A model generated the notes under the pieces. That model made no database searches and had not been told where the DNA came from. It worked only from the letters and a program-made list of their open reading frames with translations. 64,000 nt of DNA, taken from the NCBI GenBank assembly GCA_964562015.1, contig CAZLRH010000002.1:248001-312000 (forward strand), written 5' to 3'. This stretch comes from CAZLRH01 sp964562015. GTDB taxonomy: Bacteria > Verrucomicrobiota > Verrucomicrobiia > Opitutales > JABDGR01. Every line of letters begins with the position of its first letter. The stretch's first letter is position 1. Shown in pieces: positions 50,797-60,471 of this stretch. The position numbers and the translations under genes were made by a program.

Positions 50797-51999
50797 TCAA
50801 CTTTGGCCTTTGGCCGCGGGCGGGAGGGATGGACGTTTTTTGCCTGAAATTGCTTTTCCTCCAGTTGCGGGAGTAGTCACTGCGCGCAGTTCCGGCACGC
50901 CCGCACCCACCGCGAGCGGAACTTCCGGCGTCTCCAGTTCATCCTCCGCACGGCGGGGATTTTTCCATTTCTGCCAAAGGCCTTCGAGATGCGCGATCCA
51001 CATTTCCGGCTCATCGGCGAAGAGGGGAAACGCGAGGGCGAATTCGCGGGCGCGCAGTTCCTTCAGCCGGCGGCGGAGGCGTTTGCGCACGGGCTGAAAA
51101 GTCGCCAGGTGCTCGTAATGGCGTTCGCGGTCGCGGACGTGCTCCGCAAACACGACGTAATCGTGGTCGTCTCCGAGGAGAGTTCCGAGGCGGCGGCACT
51201 CCTTGCGCTGGCGGCGGAGCACGCCGCGGTCCATGTTGTCCAAAAATTCGAGCTGGTAGGCGAGGTCCTTGACGCGTTTGCGCCACTCGTGAAACGTTTC
51301 GGCAAAATGCTTGTGCTGGTGCTTATGGCACTTTTGAAACGACGTGCGCGCGCGGCGATAGGAACGCTCGAGGCCGGGCGCCAGCGCGCCCCAGCCGCGC
51401 GTGGCAAACGGCAGTTTCCGCACGGTGGTCTGCACGCGGCGCAAATCGCGCGCGAGGTTTTCCAATATCGCGGCCAAATCGCCCTTGTGGCGCGCGCCGC
51501 CGGGCCGCACGTTCAGCAGCACCGCAGCATCCCGCACACGGCGCGGCGCGGCATCGTCGAACACCCGCTTGAGGGTTTCGCCGGCGACAAACGCGTCGCG
51601 AAAATCCGCCAGGTTGCGGGCGGCGTCGCGCACACGGGTGTTTTCCTCGGCGATGATTTTTTCGTCTGTCACGGGCTTGAGCAAACGCAGGAGCGCCCGG
51701 AGGCGTTTGCACTGCACGCGGATTTGATGGATGTCCTCGGTGCGGTCGGCGTCCTCCGGATGTTCGCAATGATGGACGGCGTCGCGAATGAGTCGGCGGG
51801 CCAGGCGAACGAGGCCGCGGCTAACGCCTTCGCGCCGCCGCAGGGCGTCACCCGATTCTGCCGGTTCGAGGGCCTCGTGGTCTGCGGGTGTTTCCTCAAC
51901 CACGGGCACAGGCGCGGGGGCTTTGGCCGATATTGAAGGCCGCCGCCGCTTTTTGCCGGTCCGCGCGATCGGCGCTGGGGAACTGGATGAATCCGACAT
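50797..51999 (-). CDS. CHAD-domain protein
   Basis: A 400-residue basic helical protein. CHAD features are EDIHQIRVQCKRLRALLRLL (about residues 90-110), the conserved HEWRKRVKDLAYQLEFLDNM and repeated Arg/His-rich helices forming a positively charged groove. CHAD domains bind inorganic polyphosphate and are found on polyphosphate granules. The N-terminal 70 residues (KKRRRPSISAK, Pro/Ala-rich) and the C-terminal 40 are low-complexity. No polyphosphate kinase is nearby. Confidence 0.88.
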   Translation of the reverse strand: MSDSSSSPAPIARTGKKRRRPSISAKAPAPVPVVEETPADHEALEPAESGDALRRREGVSRGLVRLARRLIRDAVHHCEHPEDADRTEDIHQIRVQCKRLRALLRLLKPVTDEKIIAEENTRVRDAARNLADFRDAFVAGETLKRVFDDAAPRRVRDAAVLLNVRPGGARHKGDLAAILENLARDLRRVQTTVRKLPFATRGWGALAPGLERSYRRARTSFQKCHKHQHKHFAETFHEWRKRVKDLAYQLEFLDNMDRGVLRRQRKECRRLGTLLGDDHDYVVFAEHVRDRERHYEHLATFQPVRKRLRRRLKELRAREFALAFPLFADEPEMWIAHLEGLWQKWKNPRRAEDELETPEVPLAVGAGVPELRAVTTPATGGKAISGKKRPSLPPAAKGQS

Positions 52000-52323
52000 G
52001 GAGAAGGACGAAAAAACGGCGACGCGGTAAATCCTCAGACCGGTGGCTGAAGCAACGCGGCCAAGGGTAGCATTTAATGAGCCGTTGCGCCGACCCCAGC
52101 AAGGGAATTTCCGGGCCGGGCCGCGAATGTAACAATTGCGCGCCGAAGCGTATGTAGAAGTTGGCCGGCCTGCGGGCTGAGGGAAAGGCCCTTGACATAC
52201 CTAGAGCCTCAAGGTATGCGAAGAGGCCGCCTTTATCCGCCCTGGGCGGTAATGTTGGCATCATCCAAATCTGCGGGCATTTGATTGACCCGCCCCGGCG
52301 CTTGCGCGCAAGCTCTCCTCTTT

Positions 52324-53304
52324 ATGCTTGGCCCCACTCCGCTGCGCGACACCTACCTGGTCGCGGGTTTTGAATTGCGCGAAATGCTGCGCAGCCGCCG
52401 GGCGTTCATGGTGCTGGGGCTCTACCTGGCGATCGCCGCAGTGGCGACGTACGTTTTTGTGCAATTCCTGGCCCAACTGCAAACGGTGGTGGCCAATCCC
52501 GCCACCCTCATGGGGCCGCCCCCAAATGCACGCGCCGGGACGACTCCGACCGCCCCGGAGGCACCGGCCCAGGCCGCTGTGGTTACGCCGGCCGCCCCGC
52601 GCCAGGATGCGCTCTACGGCCGCCGCTCGCCCTTTCGCGGCATGGTGCGCAACATGATGAGCACTCCGGAACTGGCGGACTTTCTCCTCAATTTGCCCCC
52701 CATTTCCCTTTTCTATTTCACCACCTCACTCCTGATGGTGCCGTTCCTGATCATGATTACGGCCTCGGAAACGGTGGCGCAGGAACACCAGTCGCGCGGA
52801 GTGCGGTTCATCGCCCTGCGCACGGGCCGGGTGGAATTTGTGCTAGGGAAAGTGCTCGGCCAGGGATTGCTCATGGCCCTGGTGACGCTGTGTTCCGGCG
52901 GCATGGGCATGGCGATTGCGGCGTGGAAATTGCAGGACTTCGACTTCATGGCCGCGTTGGATGGCACGCTCCTGTTTTGGCCGCGGCTGGTGGCGTATTG
53001 CGTGCCGTTTCTCGGCTTGGCGGCGCTGGCGTCGATGAATTCCAGTTCCGTGGTTTCCGCGCGCGTTTTCTCGCTGGGCGGCTTGGTGGCGATGTGGGTG
53101 GGCCACCAATTCGCCCGGTCTTACGCGGACACGCCCTATGAAACGCTCGGCAATTTCATCGATCACCTGACGCCTTACTTTTACCAAAACGATTTGCTCT
53201 ACCCGTCGTACCAGCAAGTAGGCGCCGCCGCGGCGGCGCTCGTGGGGCTGGGGGCTTTATATATTGCGGTCGGACTAATCTTTTATCGCCGGAGGGATCT
53301 GTGA
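52324..53304 (+). CDS. ABC-2 type transporter permease
   Basis: A 326-residue permease with about six transmembrane helices: one at residues 25-45 (VLGLYLAIAAVATYVFVQFL), a Pro/Ala-rich periplasmic loop, then helices from about 130 on (LLMVPFLIMITASETVAQEH ... LFWPRLVAYCVPFLGLAALA ... VGLGALYIAVGLIF). The TASETVAQEHQSRGVRFIAL stretch is typical of ABC-2 exporters. The ATG at 52324 gives the first conserved helix. It overlaps the ATPase gene by four bases (GTGA). Confidence 0.88.
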   Translation: MLGPTPLRDTYLVAGFELREMLRSRRAFMVLGLYLAIAAVATYVFVQFLAQLQTVVANPATLMGPPPNARAGTTPTAPEAPAQAAVVTPAAPRQDALYGRRSPFRGMVRNMMSTPELADFLLNLPPISLFYFTTSLLMVPFLIMITASETVAQEHQSRGVRFIALRTGRVEFVLGKVLGQGLLMALVTLCSGGMGMAIAAWKLQDFDFMAALDGTLLFWPRLVAYCVPFLGLAALASMNSSSVVSARVFSLGGLVAMWVGHQFARSYADTPYETLGNFIDHLTPYFYQNDLLYPSYQQVGAAAAALVGLGALYIAVGLIFYRRRDL

Positions 53305-54305
53305 ACACGAATCCTGCTTTTGAGTCGGCGTTGAGCCTGGGCGGCGTGAGCAAGCGCTATGGCGCGACCCGGGCGCTGGATGGCATCGACCTCGAAGTGC
53401 CGCGCGGCTCGATTTTCGGATTGGTCGGACCCAACGGCGCGGGCAAGACCACGACGTTTGCCATCACTTGCGGTTTTTTGCGCGCCGACCTGGGCTCGGT
53501 GCGTCTGCTGGGCGAAGGACCGTTCGATCCCAAGCGGCATCGTGGCCGCATAACCGCCCTGCCGCAGGATGCCGCTTTGGGCCGCGACCTTACGCTGGCT
53601 GATCTGCTGACCTATCTCGGCCAGTTACAAGGCCTGCGCCGCCGCGACATTAAAAGTGAAGTCGAACGCATTTTGAATTTGGTGGATTTGACGGATCGGG
53701 CCGACCATCGCACCCGCACGCTTTCCCACGGGATGTTACGCCGCCTCGGGATCGGGCAAGCCTTTCTGGGGCAGCCCGAACTGGTGTTGCTGGACGAACC
53801 GACGAATGGCCTCGATCCGCGCCAGGCCAGCAACATTCGCGATTTCATCGCAGCCCAGCGGGGGACTCGTACCATCGTCATCAGCTCGCACAATTTGCAT
53901 GAACTTGAATCCATGTGCGACCATGTGGCGCTGCTGGACCGGGGAAAAGTCGTGGTCGCCGGGCCCATTTCGCAAGTGACCGGCCGCAATGAAGAAGTCA
54001 GCATCATCCTGGCGGCGGGGCCCGCGCCGCTCGCAGAAGTTCGCACAGCGCTGCCGGGCGATACAATCGAATGGGAGGAAGGCCAGCGCATCCTGAAAAT
54101 TCGTTTTGCGCACAGCGCCGATCGCCAGCCGGAAGACGTGATTGGCGTCGCGCTACAGACTTTATTGCACAACGGCGCTCGCATTTCGACCGTCAGCCGC
54201 GGCCAATCCCTCGAGCGCACTTATCTGGAGTTGCCGGGGGCGGCGGCGCGACAACTTCCGCCGATTCCGCCGGAGGCGGCGCGGTCCGCGGGAAAAAACG
54301 GCTAG
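53301..54305 (+). CDS. ABC transporter ATP-binding protein (ABC-2 exporter)
   Basis: A 334-residue ATPase with a GTG start overlapping the permease stop. Walker A is GPNGAGKTT (43-51), the signature is TLSHGMLRRLGIGQ (instead of LSGGQ, a variant common in ABC-2 exporters), Walker B is LVLLDEPTNGLD, and the H-loop is IVISSHNLHELE. The C-terminal 110 residues are the accessory domain found in such ATPases. Together with the permease it forms a complete two-gene exporter. The substrate cannot be read. Confidence 0.93.
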   Translation: MNTNPAFESALSLGGVSKRYGATRALDGIDLEVPRGSIFGLVGPNGAGKTTTFAITCGFLRADLGSVRLLGEGPFDPKRHRGRITALPQDAALGRDLTLADLLTYLGQLQGLRRRDIKSEVERILNLVDLTDRADHRTRTLSHGMLRRLGIGQAFLGQPELVLLDEPTNGLDPRQASNIRDFIAAQRGTRTIVISSHNLHELESMCDHVALLDRGKVVVAGPISQVTGRNEEVSIILAAGPAPLAEVRTALPGDTIEWEEGQRILKIRFAHSADRQPEDVIGVALQTLLHNGARISTVSRGQSLERTYLELPGAAARQLPPIPPEAARSAGKNG

Positions 54306-54326
54306 GCGAAAAAGGGGCCGTGCAGT

Positions 54327-55112
54327 TTACGAATCGTAGGTGAACTCGAGCAGCACCGGCCGGTGGTCGGAGAGGTAGCATTTCAGCACTTCGCAGCGCA
54401 GGGCGCGGTAGGGCTGCGGCAGGAGGATGAAATCCAGCGCGCGGCTGGGCAGGTGCGCGGGAAAGGTACGGGCACGGGGCGGCGGAAAAATTTCGTACTG
54501 GCCGTGGTGCAACAACGCCTCGAAAAGATGCCGCGCGGCGTCTCCGACGCGATGTGAATGCGTGTTGAAATCGCCGCAGATGACGGGCGCCAGCAGGCGC
54601 GGGCAATGATGGTTGGGATGCGGGCGCTGGCGCAGGTACTCGACCACCTGCTCGACTTGCCGGATGCGCCGCGCGCGCGAGCGAAAATCCAAATGCAGGT
54701 TCACCAACGGCAGCGCCTGCCCGCCCACGTCCACTTCCGCATACAAAAAGCCTTTCTCGCCGAGCGTGGCGGTGCCAAAGGGATTGTTCTCCCAGAAACG
54801 CACCGGGTGGCGGGAGAGGATGGCGTTGCCATAGGCGAGCGGCTTGCGGCCTTCGCGCCGGTTGGTCACACCCAAATAAGCGTGGGGAAAGCCAGACTCC
54901 CGCTGCAATTCGTGCAGGAGATTGATGCGCTTGTTCCAGTGCGAGTCCTCATCCACCTCTTGCAAGGCCACGACATCCGCGCCGGACTCCGCCAGCAACT
55001 TGCCGATGCGCGCGAGGTTGGCGTGAATGCCGCGGGCCGTGTGAAACCCCTGGTACAGCGACAGGCCGCGGCCATGGGCGATATTGAAAGTGACAAGACG
55101 GAGCCGGGCCAT
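54327..55112 (-). CDS. Endonuclease/exonuclease/phosphatase (EEP) family hydrolase
   Basis: A 261-residue metal-dependent hydrolase. RLVTFNIAHGRG at the N-terminus, VVALQEVDEDSHW (Glu), LVNLHLDFRS, ICGDFNTHS (Asp/Asn) and YLSDHRPVLLEF (Asp/His) are the EEP blocks. The ATG at 55112 (MARLRLVTF) fits; the frame is open to 55823 but only through antisense DNA. No signal peptide, so intracellular. Substrate could be a nucleic acid, phosphoinositide-like or other phosphodiester; not determinable here. It converges with the ABC ATPase gene after 21 bases. Confidence 0.88.
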   Translation of the reverse strand: MARLRLVTFNIAHGRGLSLYQGFHTARGIHANLARIGKLLAESGADVVALQEVDEDSHWNKRINLLHELQRESGFPHAYLGVTNRREGRKPLAYGNAILSRHPVRFWENNPFGTATLGEKGFLYAEVDVGGQALPLVNLHLDFRSRARRIRQVEQVVEYLRQRPHPNHHCPRLLAPVICGDFNTHSHRVGDAARHLFEALLHHGQYEIFPPPRARTFPAHLPSRALDFILLPQPYRALRCEVLKCYLSDHRPVLLEFTYDS

Positions 55113-55250
55113 GGTGCAGTGCGCGTGGGCGCATCCTAAGTATTGCACCGGGCATCGCAATCTTAGAAGCTGTGGGCAAGGTACGGCGAGGGCCCGCAAC
55201 CGGTTGCGCGTCCAGCCGTTTTTCCTCAACCACCCAGCCCATCCAAAACC

Positions 55251-55799
55251 ATGAAAAGCAAAGATCGCTTCCTGCGTTATTTCACTCTGTCGCTCGGCAC
55301 CATGGCCCTTGCCCTCCTGTGTGGCGGCGCGGCCACTCCGGCCACTGTCACCTCGACCTCCGTCACCACCTCCACCTCTTCCACCACGACCACCTCGACG
55401 TCGGCGGAGGAGGAAGCGGTGGCCGACACTTACCGAGCGTGGCTCAAGGCCGTAAGCCAAGCCCACGGCGATGCCGCCCAAATGCTGAAATTTTATGCGC
55501 CGGACGCGATTCTCGTCGCGACCTTTTCCCCGAAGTTGTTGCATAACAGCGAAGGCGAGTTGGTGGGCTATTTTAAGAAGTTCACCTCCCTGCCCAACAT
55601 TCAAGGCACCACGCAGGACTTGCAGACCCGCGTGTACGGCGACTGGGCGCTCAACACGGGGCTCTACACTTTCACTTACGACACGGCGGACGGCGACAAA
55701 GTGTCGGTGCCGGCGCGCTTCACCTATGTTTACCGCAAGGTCGGAGACAAATGGCTGATTGAAGACCACCATTCGTCGGTGGTGCCGCTGGCGCTTTAA
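55251..55799 (+). CDS. Secreted SnoaL/CaMKII-association-like domain protein
   Basis: A 182-residue exported protein: hydrophobic signal (FTLSLGTMALALLCGGAA), a Thr/Ser-rich linker, and a C-terminal NTF2-like domain (EEAVADTYRAWLKAVSQAHG, MLKFYAPDAILVATFSP, GELVGYFKKFTSLP, RFTYVYRKVGDKWLIEDHHS). The pattern fits CaMKII-association or SgcJ/EcaC-like domains, which bind small ligands or act as dimers. Possible lipoprotein (ALLC). Divergent from the EEP gene. Function unknown. Confidence 0.78.
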   Translation: MKSKDRFLRYFTLSLGTMALALLCGGAATPATVTSTSVTTSTSSTTTTSTSAEEEAVADTYRAWLKAVSQAHGDAAQMLKFYAPDAILVATFSPKLLHNSEGELVGYFKKFTSLPNIQGTTQDLQTRVYGDWALNTGLYTFTYDTADGDKVSVPARFTYVYRKVGDKWLIEDHHSSVVPLAL

Positions 55800-55906
55800 T
55801 GCCGTGGTAAATGGAAACAGCAACTCGCCCCTGGGCGGTCTATAGCAACCAACGGGGGCGATGTTTTATCGTTTAGCCTTGGGCGATTAACGTCTAGGTT
55901 TATCCC

Positions 55907-58831
55907 ATGCCCCGTAAAAATCCGCCGGCGGCGGCCTCGTCCAAGGCTCCCGTTACCGTCCCCGCTCCTGCACCAGCGCCAGAACACGCAGCTGCGGATG
56001 CACTCGTGGGCGCGCCTGCCCCCGCGGCCCATCCCGGCCATGCCGGCATGGCGCCTTTGCGGGCGATGCCGCGGCACCCGCGCCTGCCCGCCGTGGGCGA
56101 AAAATTTGCGCGCTCCATGCCCACGCCGGGCCACGGACCCGCCGCGCTCGATGAAATTGCCGACACGGTCGAGGGCAGCCGTCTGGCGCAGGATGCCGCG
56201 CGCCAGAAAAACTGGAAGCGTTGGGGCCCCTATTTGTCCGAGCGCCAGTGGTCCACCGTGCGCGAGGATTATTCGGCCGACGGCACCTGCTGGGAATATT
56301 TTCCGCATGATCACGCCCGCAGCCGCGCTTACCGCTGGGGCGAGGACGGCCTGCTGGGCTGGACGGACCGCGAATGCCGCCTGTGTTTCGGCGTGGCCTT
56401 GTGGAACGGGCAGGATCCCATCTTGAAGGAGCGCCTTTTTGGTCTGACCAACAGCGAGGGCAACCACGGCGAAGACTGCAAGGAGCTTTACTACTACCTC
56501 GATTCCACGCCGACGCATTCCTATTGCCGCGCACTATACAAATACCCGCAGGGCGAATACCCGTATGCGCGTCTGGTCGCGGAAAATCGCCAGCGCAGCC
56601 AGCAGGACCCGGAATTTGAATTGCTCGACACCGGCCTGTTCGACGAGGGGCGGTACTTCGATGTCTTCGCCGAATACGCCAAGGCCGGGCCGAACGATAC
56701 GCTGATTCGAATCAAGGTGGCCAATCGCGGCCCTGCAGCCGCCACGGTGCATGTGCTGCCGACGCTGTGGTTTCGCAACACCTGGATCTGGGGTTGCCAG
56801 CACGAGGGCGCGACGCTCAAGCCGCGCCTGGCCGCCGCCGGGACGAATCTGGTCAGCGCCGAACACCAGGACCTGGAGCCATTTTTATTCGGTGCAGAAC
56901 CCGTCGCCGGCCAGACCGCACCCACGTGGCTGTTCACGGAAAATGAGACCAATATGGAGCGGCTTTATGGCACCACGCATTACACGCCCTATGTGAAAGA
57001 TGCTTTTCACGACCGCGTGGTGGGTGGAAAATTTGACGCCGTGTGTCCGCACAACATTGGCACCAAATGCGCGGCGTGGTACCAGCTCGAGATTCCGGCC
57101 GGTGGCGAAGTTACCCTCCGTCTGCGCCTCGCGAGCGAAAAAGAGGCGCCCGCCAATTTGTTCGACCAGAGCTTCGAGACTGCCTTTTCCGCGCGGCTGG
57201 CGGAAATGCGGGAATTCTACCAGGCGTTGCGCGCGCCGCTCGGGCAAGTGGGCGCCGAACACCAGACCATCCTCCAGCAGGGGGTCGCCGGACTGCTCTG
57301 GAGCAAGCAGTTCTACCACTACTCGGTGCGCGACTGGCTGGCCGGCGACCCGGCCGAGCCCACCCCGCCGGCCTCCCGCCGCGAAGGCCGCAACCACAAC
57401 TGGCAACATCTTTTCAATAGAGACATCATATCCATGCCGGATACCTGGGAATACCCGTGGTACGCGGCCTGGGACCTGTCCTTCCACATGGTGCCGTTTG
57501 CGCGGCTCGACCCGCAGTTCGCGAAAGAACAATTGCTGCTGCTGTTGCGTGAATGGTACCTGCATCCCAACGGCCAGATTCCGGCCTATGAATTTTCCTT
57601 CGACGATGTGAACCCGCCGGTGCACGCCTGGGCCTGCTGGCGCGTGTACAAAATGACGGCGGTGCGCGGCCAGCGCGACCGCGGGTTTCTCGCCCAGGCC
57701 TTTCACAAGCTGCTCATCAACTTCACCTGGTGGGTCAACCGCAAGGACCCCGACGGCAACAATGTTTTTGGCGGCGGCTTTCTCGGGATGGACAACATCG
57801 GCGCCTTTGACCGCAACCAGCGCCTGCCCGGCGGCGGCCACCTCGAACAGGCCGATGGCACGGCGTGGATGGCGTTTTACTGCGGCACCATGCTCTCCAT
57901 TGCCCTCGAGCTGGCGGGCTACGATTCCTCTTATGAAAGTGTCGCGTCGAAATTTTTCGAGCACTTCGTGACCATCGCCGACGCCATGAATTCCCTGGGC
58001 GGCTATGGCTTGTGGGACCCGGAACAGGGATTCTACCACGACCAAATCAGCTACCAGGGCACGACGGTTCGCATGCCGACGCGCTCGATGGTCGGGCTGA
58101 TTCCCCTGATCGCCGTGGAGGTGTTCGACAAGAGCGTAATCGACCGGTTGCCGGAATTTCGCAAGCGCCTGAACTGGTTCCTCGACCACCGGCCCGATTT
58201 GCGCGAACACATTTCCTGCATGGAAAGCGGCGGCAGCCGGGGCGAAAAAATGCTGCTGGCCATCCCCTCGCGCGCGCGGCTGGAGCGCGTCGTCCAGTTT
58301 TTGTTCAACGAGGAGGAATTCCTCTCGCCCCACGGCTTGCGCAGCGTTTCCAAGTACCATGAGGCGCATCCCTCGCGCGTGGTGCTCGACGGCCAGGAGT
58401 ACTCCGTGAATTACATTCCCGGAGAAAGCACCACCGGCCTTTTTGGCGGCAATTCCAACTGGCGCGGCCCGGTGTGGTTTCCGGTCAACTACCTGATCAT
58501 GGAGTCGCTCCAGCGGTATGATTATTTTTATGGCGACACGTTTACGGTCGAGTGCCCCGCCGGTTCGGGCAAACGGCTGACGCTCGGCCAGGCGGCGGAC
58601 GAAATCGGTCGGCGGCTGGTGAGCCTTTTCCTGCCCGACGCCAACGGCAAGCGGCCCTGCCACGGCGACGATACGCGGTACGCCACCGACCCCAACTTTA
58701 AGGAACTCGCGCTCTTCTATGAATATTTCCACGGCGACACCGGCCGCGGCTGCGGCGCGAGCCACCAGACGGGCTGGACGGGCCTCGTGGTGAAAATCAT
58801 CAACGACCTGGCGCGCCGGGGAAAACTTTAG
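55907..58831 (+). CDS. GH63-type glucosidase (MGH1-like)
   Basis: A 974-residue enzyme of the (alpha/alpha)6-barrel GH63 group. The body shows RQKNWKRWGPYLSERQWSTV, SADGTCWEYFPHDHARSRAY, RWGEDGLLGWTD, and later WEYPWYAAWDLSFHMVPFAR, FLGMDNIGAFDRNQRLPGGG, DGTAWMAFYCGTM, NSNWRGPVWFPVNYLIMESL and HQTGWTGLVVKIINDL, all typical of this family. The first 65 residues are Pro/Ala-rich and not part of the domain. No signal peptide is visible, so probably cytoplasmic. It likely cleaves alpha-glucosides such as mannosyl- or glucosylglycerate-type or trehalose-related sugars; the exact substrate is unknown. Confidence 0.88.
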   Translation: MPRKNPPAAASSKAPVTVPAPAPAPEHAAADALVGAPAPAAHPGHAGMAPLRAMPRHPRLPAVGEKFARSMPTPGHGPAALDEIADTVEGSRLAQDAARQKNWKRWGPYLSERQWSTVREDYSADGTCWEYFPHDHARSRAYRWGEDGLLGWTDRECRLCFGVALWNGQDPILKERLFGLTNSEGNHGEDCKELYYYLDSTPTHSYCRALYKYPQGEYPYARLVAENRQRSQQDPEFELLDTGLFDEGRYFDVFAEYAKAGPNDTLIRIKVANRGPAAATVHVLPTLWFRNTWIWGCQHEGATLKPRLAAAGTNLVSAEHQDLEPFLFGAEPVAGQTAPTWLFTENETNMERLYGTTHYTPYVKDAFHDRVVGGKFDAVCPHNIGTKCAAWYQLEIPAGGEVTLRLRLASEKEAPANLFDQSFETAFSARLAEMREFYQALRAPLGQVGAEHQTILQQGVAGLLWSKQFYHYSVRDWLAGDPAEPTPPASRREGRNHNWQHLFNRDIISMPDTWEYPWYAAWDLSFHMVPFARLDPQFAKEQLLLLLREWYLHPNGQIPAYEFSFDDVNPPVHAWACWRVYKMTAVRGQRDRGFLAQAFHKLLINFTWWVNRKDPDGNNVFGGGFLGMDNIGAFDRNQRLPGGGHLEQADGTAWMAFYCGTMLSIALELAGYDSSYESVASKFFEHFVTIADAMNSLGGYGLWDPEQGFYHDQISYQGTTVRMPTRSMVGLIPLIAVEVFDKSVIDRLPEFRKRLNWFLDHRPDLREHISCMESGGSRGEKMLLAIPSRARLERVVQFLFNEEEFLSPHGLRSVSKYHEAHPSRVVLDGQEYSVNYIPGESTTGLFGGNSNWRGPVWFPVNYLIMESLQRYDYFYGDTFTVECPAGSGKRLTLGQAADEIGRRLVSLFLPDANGKRPCHGDDTRYATDPNFKELALFYEYFHGDTGRGCGASHQTGWTGLVVKIINDLARRGKL

Positions 58832-58984
58832 CGGTGCCGCGGTTTCCGCGCCCCGTTTGCCCTTGCCCGGACCGGGCGGCAACCCTACCCTTATTCGCCT
58901 CGTTTCCAACCGCCGCCGCCCCATGGCCAGCCGCTGGACCGGGGCGCAAATTCCGCCACCGACTTTCAGCCCTCCTTCAATCTT

Positions 58985-60442
58985 GTGAATCGCGTCCACC
59001 TCAAAACTTACGGTTGCCAGATGAATGTGCGCGATTCCGAAGCAGTCGCGGCGCTGCTGCGCAACCGCGGGTATGCCATCGTGGAAGACGAAACCGAGGC
59101 GGATGTGGTGCTCATCAACACCTGCGCGGTGCGCGACCTTGCGGAGCAAAAGGCCATCGGCAAGGTGGACCATCTCGTCAAACGCCGGCGCCGGCAGCCG
59201 CGCCTGCTCATCGGCGTGCTCGGTTGCATGGCGCAAAATCGGGGGGCGGATTTGCTGGACCGACTGCCGGATCTCGACCTGCTCATCGGCACCCAAAAAT
59301 TTCACCGGGTGCCGGATTATTTGGACAACCTGATCGAGTCCTTCCAGGCCCAGGGCGTGCGCCCGTCCACTTTGGTTGACCTCGCCGCCGAGGACGGATC
59401 GCAAAACACCATTCGCGATCACTACACCCCCCTCGCCGCCGCCACTACGGACGAATTTCTGGCGCGGGAAAAAATCGTGAACCCAGAGAGTGCGCCGCAA
59501 ATTTCCGCGTTCGTTTCCATCATGCAGGGTTGTAATATGAATTGCGCCTTTTGCATCGTGCCGAAAACGCGCGGCGACGAGCGCTCCCGTCCGATGGCGG
59601 ACATCGTGCGCGAGGCCGAGGAGCTGGTTGCCGCCGGCACGCGGGAAATCACCCTGCTTGGCCAAATCGTGACGAGCTACGGCCGCCGCGAGTTTCCCGC
59701 CGTCAATGGACAATCGCCGTTTGTGCAACTGCTGCACCGGTTGCATGAGATTTCCGGGTTGCACCGCATCCGCTTCACCTCGCCGCATCCCGCAGGTTTC
59801 AAACCCGACCTCGTGCGCGCCTTTCGCGAGTTGCCGAAACTCGGCGAATACGTGCACCTGCCGGTGCAAAGCGGCTCGAATCCCATCCTGCGCGCGATGA
59901 ACCGCCCGTACACGCGCGAGTCCTATCTGCGCCTCATCGACGATTTGCGCGCGGCGCAGCCCAAGCTGTGGTTTTCGACCGACATCATCGTCGGCTTCCC
60001 CGGCGAAACCGAGGAAGACTTTGCCGCGACGCGCGATCTCTTTACCACGGTCGGTTTTGAAATGGCGTATATTTTCAAATACTCCACCCGCACGGGCACG
60101 CCCGCCGCGGCGTTGCCCGACCAAATTCCCGACTCAGTCAAAGAGGAGCGCAATCGCGGATTGCTCGAGTTGCTGGAGCAACGGTCGCTGGCCAGCCATC
60201 GCGCGTTGGTCGGCACCACGCAGGAAGTGCTGGTCGAGGGCTTTGCGAAGCGACCGCCGGGCCGGCTGTTTGGCCGCACGCGCGGACTGCGCAAAGTGGT
60301 GTTCGACGCCCCGGCGACGCAGCTCGGGCGCCTGCTCTCCGTGAAAATCACCGACGCCACGGTGACCACGCTCACGGGCGAAGTCAGCGCGGAAAACGCC
60401 GGCGCCCCTCTTGGCTTTGCCACTTGCGAAACTAAGTACTAA
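58985..60442 (+). CDS. miaB: tRNA-2-methylthio-N6-dimethylallyladenosine synthase
   Basis: A 485-residue radical-SAM methylthiotransferase modifying A37 of tRNAs that read UNN codons. The N-terminal cluster Cys are in KTYGCQMN (Cys11), LINTCAVRD and VLGCMAQ; the radical-SAM motif is QGCNMNCAFCIVP. A TRAM domain follows at the C-terminus (LVGTTQEVLVEGFAKR ... LLSVKITDATVTTLTGEV). The start is GTG at 58985 (MNRVHLKTYGC). It is a single gene; tRNA-Tyr in this window belongs to its normal substrates. Confidence 0.95.
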   Translation: MNRVHLKTYGCQMNVRDSEAVAALLRNRGYAIVEDETEADVVLINTCAVRDLAEQKAIGKVDHLVKRRRRQPRLLIGVLGCMAQNRGADLLDRLPDLDLLIGTQKFHRVPDYLDNLIESFQAQGVRPSTLVDLAAEDGSQNTIRDHYTPLAAATTDEFLAREKIVNPESAPQISAFVSIMQGCNMNCAFCIVPKTRGDERSRPMADIVREAEELVAAGTREITLLGQIVTSYGRREFPAVNGQSPFVQLLHRLHEISGLHRIRFTSPHPAGFKPDLVRAFRELPKLGEYVHLPVQSGSNPILRAMNRPYTRESYLRLIDDLRAAQPKLWFSTDIIVGFPGETEEDFAATRDLFTTVGFEMAYIFKYSTRTGTPAAALPDQIPDSVKEERNRGLLELLEQRSLASHRALVGTTQEVLVEGFAKRPPGRLFGRTRGLRKVVFDAPATQLGRLLSVKITDATVTTLTGEVSAENAGAPLGFATCETKY

Positions 60443-60471
60443 GCACCAAAACACTAGAACACTTTAAAGCC

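Noticed and set aside
55113..55823. N-terminal extension of the EEP hydrolase frame
   Set aside because: It is antisense to the SnoaL-like gene, and the EEP domain starts properly at the ATG at 55112.
56885..60124. Long minus-strand open frame of 1079 codons
   Set aside because: It is antisense to the GH63-type glucosidase and miaB, both with clear family motifs. Long antisense frames arise from GC-rich codon use; the translation is Arg/His/Gly-rich without domains.
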